Shown one piece after another: positions 62,819 through 64,000 of a stretch of DNA of 64,000 nucleotides (position 1 is its first letter; each line of letters starts with the position of its first letter). The position numbers were made by a program, and so were the translations under genes. The notes below the pieces were generated by a model. It did not search any database. It was not told the origin of the DNA and saw nothing but the letters and a program-made list of their open reading frames with translations. Source of the stretch: Tridacna crocea (lineage: Eukaryota; Mollusca; Bivalvia; Cardiida; Cardiidae); contig OX031065.1 of NCBI GenBank assembly GCA_943736015.1, positions 23,202,427 to 23,266,426 of the forward strand. The letters are read 5' to 3'.

Positions 62819-64000
62819 GAGAAAGCTTTTGAAAATAATCTGAGAAAAGGAGACAATGCAGGTTACCAGCATTTTCTCCTTTTCCCACAATGTTTTCTAC
62901 CCTATCGAAGAAAAAATGGATTATTGCTTATTCTTACGTCTTATTGTATCTTTATGGCCTATTTTCAAATTCTTCAAACTAGAACAAGATTTTTTTTTTT
63001 AACTGGAAAAAGTTTCCGCAACAGCAACCCGTTGCTTCTGAATTCTATGTATTTGCGCAGCAGTTAAACCTAACATTGACTTTTGACTCGCAAGGTCACC
63101 AAAATTGACCCTGGTAAGAAAACAGGGAAACATTCGGTTTACCTTTCTTTGATTTGTGCAACAGGTAGCAGTTGCCTCCGAAAGTGTCCGAGTTGATTTT
63201 ACAATTTTATGCGCAGCACGTAACCATCACGTATGGGGGACATAGTCATCGTAACCAAATCAATGGCCCTAGTGAGAGAAAACGAAAAAGAAAAATCCCT
63301 ATGATTGACTTGAATGACAGACCTGTCGTCTGCTACAAAATGTTCCATAAGTCCATGTTTCATGTTTTCGCGGATGCGTAAATGGAACCTATGAGACGGT
63401 AGTCAACGTAAATGGTTTGTTGCCATGGTATAAAGACAACGGAGGGGAAAAAAAAAAAAAAAAATGTCGGAAATTTTGTTCCCTACATTTGACTTAAGAA
63501 ACATGTGTCATCTGCCACGAAATGTTCCCCGAGTCGATTTTTCATGTTTTTCGCGGATACGTAAGTGGCACCTATGAGAGACGGTAGTCTACGTAAATGG
63601 GTATGTCGTCACGGTATAAAGAGATTGGAGAGAAAAAATATATTAGAAATTTAGTTCTCTTTGTTTGACTTATGCAGTTGCTACTGAAAGAGTCTTCAGT
63701 CTTTTTTTAGCCACTTGTCACATTATTTCCTGGTGTTTTCGCATGTGCGTAACTGGCACGTATGAAACGGTAGTCAATGTAACTGGGTTTCCTGTTGCGG
63801 TTTGAAGAGATTAGAAGAATTACGCTTCAATGCCCTTTGTTTGATTCATGCAATAGGAATCAATTGCTACTGAAAGAGTATTCAGTCTTTTTTTAGCCAC
63901 TTGTCACATTCATTTCTGGGTTTTTTGCACTGTACATTGATCATTTTGGCTTATTCAATGTGCAGAATTTAATGTGGTCTGAGTCAGAAAATCTAATTAA
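62819..64000 (+). repeat. Satellite unit 40 (partial, cut by window edge)
   Basis: The first 1182 bp of a unit. It stops shortly before the mollusc-like motif and lacks the minisatellite. Changes are TGTATTTGCG (63051), TGTCATCTG (63510) and TTCCCCGAG (63530). The array continues beyond the window. Confidence 0.97.

Larger units (their letters stand above)
1..64000. repeat. Satellite array, about 1.62-kb unit, 39 full copies plus a partial one
   Basis: The same sequence recurs head to tail across the whole window without interruption. Using the landmark GAGAAAGCTTTTG as an arbitrary unit start, it appears 40 times at spacings of 1577 to 1623 bp. All copies share one orientation. Spacing differs mainly through one 42-bp minisatellite copy (about 1577 versus 1619), a 7-bp deletion (1611), an 8-bp deletion (1609) and A-run length. 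There is no unique sequence at either edge. Open reading frames inside the unit are short, mostly start at TTG or GTG, and are broken in some units, so I treat the array as non-coding. This is what established satellite DNA looks like; chromosomal location cannot be read from the window. Confidence 0.98.

Noticed and set aside
1-64000. CENP-B box or telomere repeats
   Set aside because: I looked for TTCG-N4-A-N2-CGGG and for TTAGGG-type runs. TTCGGTTTACC near 315 matches only the first half of the CENP-B core, and no telomeric run is present.
1-64000. CRISPR array
   Set aside because: Repeats are far too long, spacing sequence is itself repeated, and no cas gene is present.
1-64000. rDNA intergenic spacer, 5S, histone or snRNA gene cluster
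   Set aside because: No rRNA, tRNA-like, histone or snRNA sequence is recognisable in the unit, so a gene-bearing tandem cluster is not supported.
1-64000. LTR retrotransposon or DNA transposon array
   Set aside because: No reverse transcriptase, integrase or transposase reading frame, no target-site duplications and no terminal inverted repeats at unit borders; units abut directly.

Overview
The whole 64 kb window is one head-to-tail tandem array of a non-coding, AT-rich satellite unit of about 1.62 kb. I count 39 complete units and a 40th cut by the right edge. There is no unique flanking sequence, so both ends of the array lie outside the window. Units are almost identical: most differ from the common sequence by a few substitutions plus A-run length. 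No gene, RNA gene, rRNA, CRISPR array or intact transposon is supported. Long satellites of this kind, a CCAAT/YY1-like cassette and the lack of coding sequence point to a eukaryotic nuclear genome, probably an animal. A short sequence, AAGGGAAGTAACTC, resembles a motif I recall as common in mollusc repeats, so a mollusc is a weak guess. The locus would fit centromeric, pericentromeric or other heterochromatin, but nothing here proves which.

Layout inside one unit (unit 1 coordinates): a 41-bp near-perfect palindrome at 26-66; a T-run at 172-182; six divergent copies of an older 130-183 bp repeat at about 199-1120; a segment at about 1121-1454 holding the mollusc-like motif, a G-run of variable length, an NFI-type palindrome and a YY1-like site; a 42-bp minisatellite with CCAAT boxes at 1455-1560; and a 59-bp tail.

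Layout of the array: shared variants sort units into subfamilies, called here T1 (GACGCG variant), T2 (short A-run and GAGATGG), T3 (two-copy minisatellite, five-G run), T4 (G-interrupted A-run), T5 (TATCTAAG), T6 (7-bp deletion), T7 (two-copy minisatellite, CCTCCAAAG) and T0 (near the common sequence). The order is T1 T2 T2 T3 T1 (U6) T4 T5 | T4 T5 T6 T7 | T4 T5 T6 T7 T3 T1 | T4 T5 T6 T7 T3 T1 | T2 T2 T3 T0 T2 T1 T1 T2, then T0 to the right end. This shows nested higher-order repeats: a four-unit block of 6427 bp occurs three times, and a six-unit block of 9624 bp containing it occurs twice in tandem. The four-unit block at the left end recurs, with small changes, 36,965 bp to the right. The right-hand sixth (units 34-39) is a run of six units of exactly 1620 bp. 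The picture is of repeated unequal exchange and local homogenisation, with no sign of protein-coding constraint.
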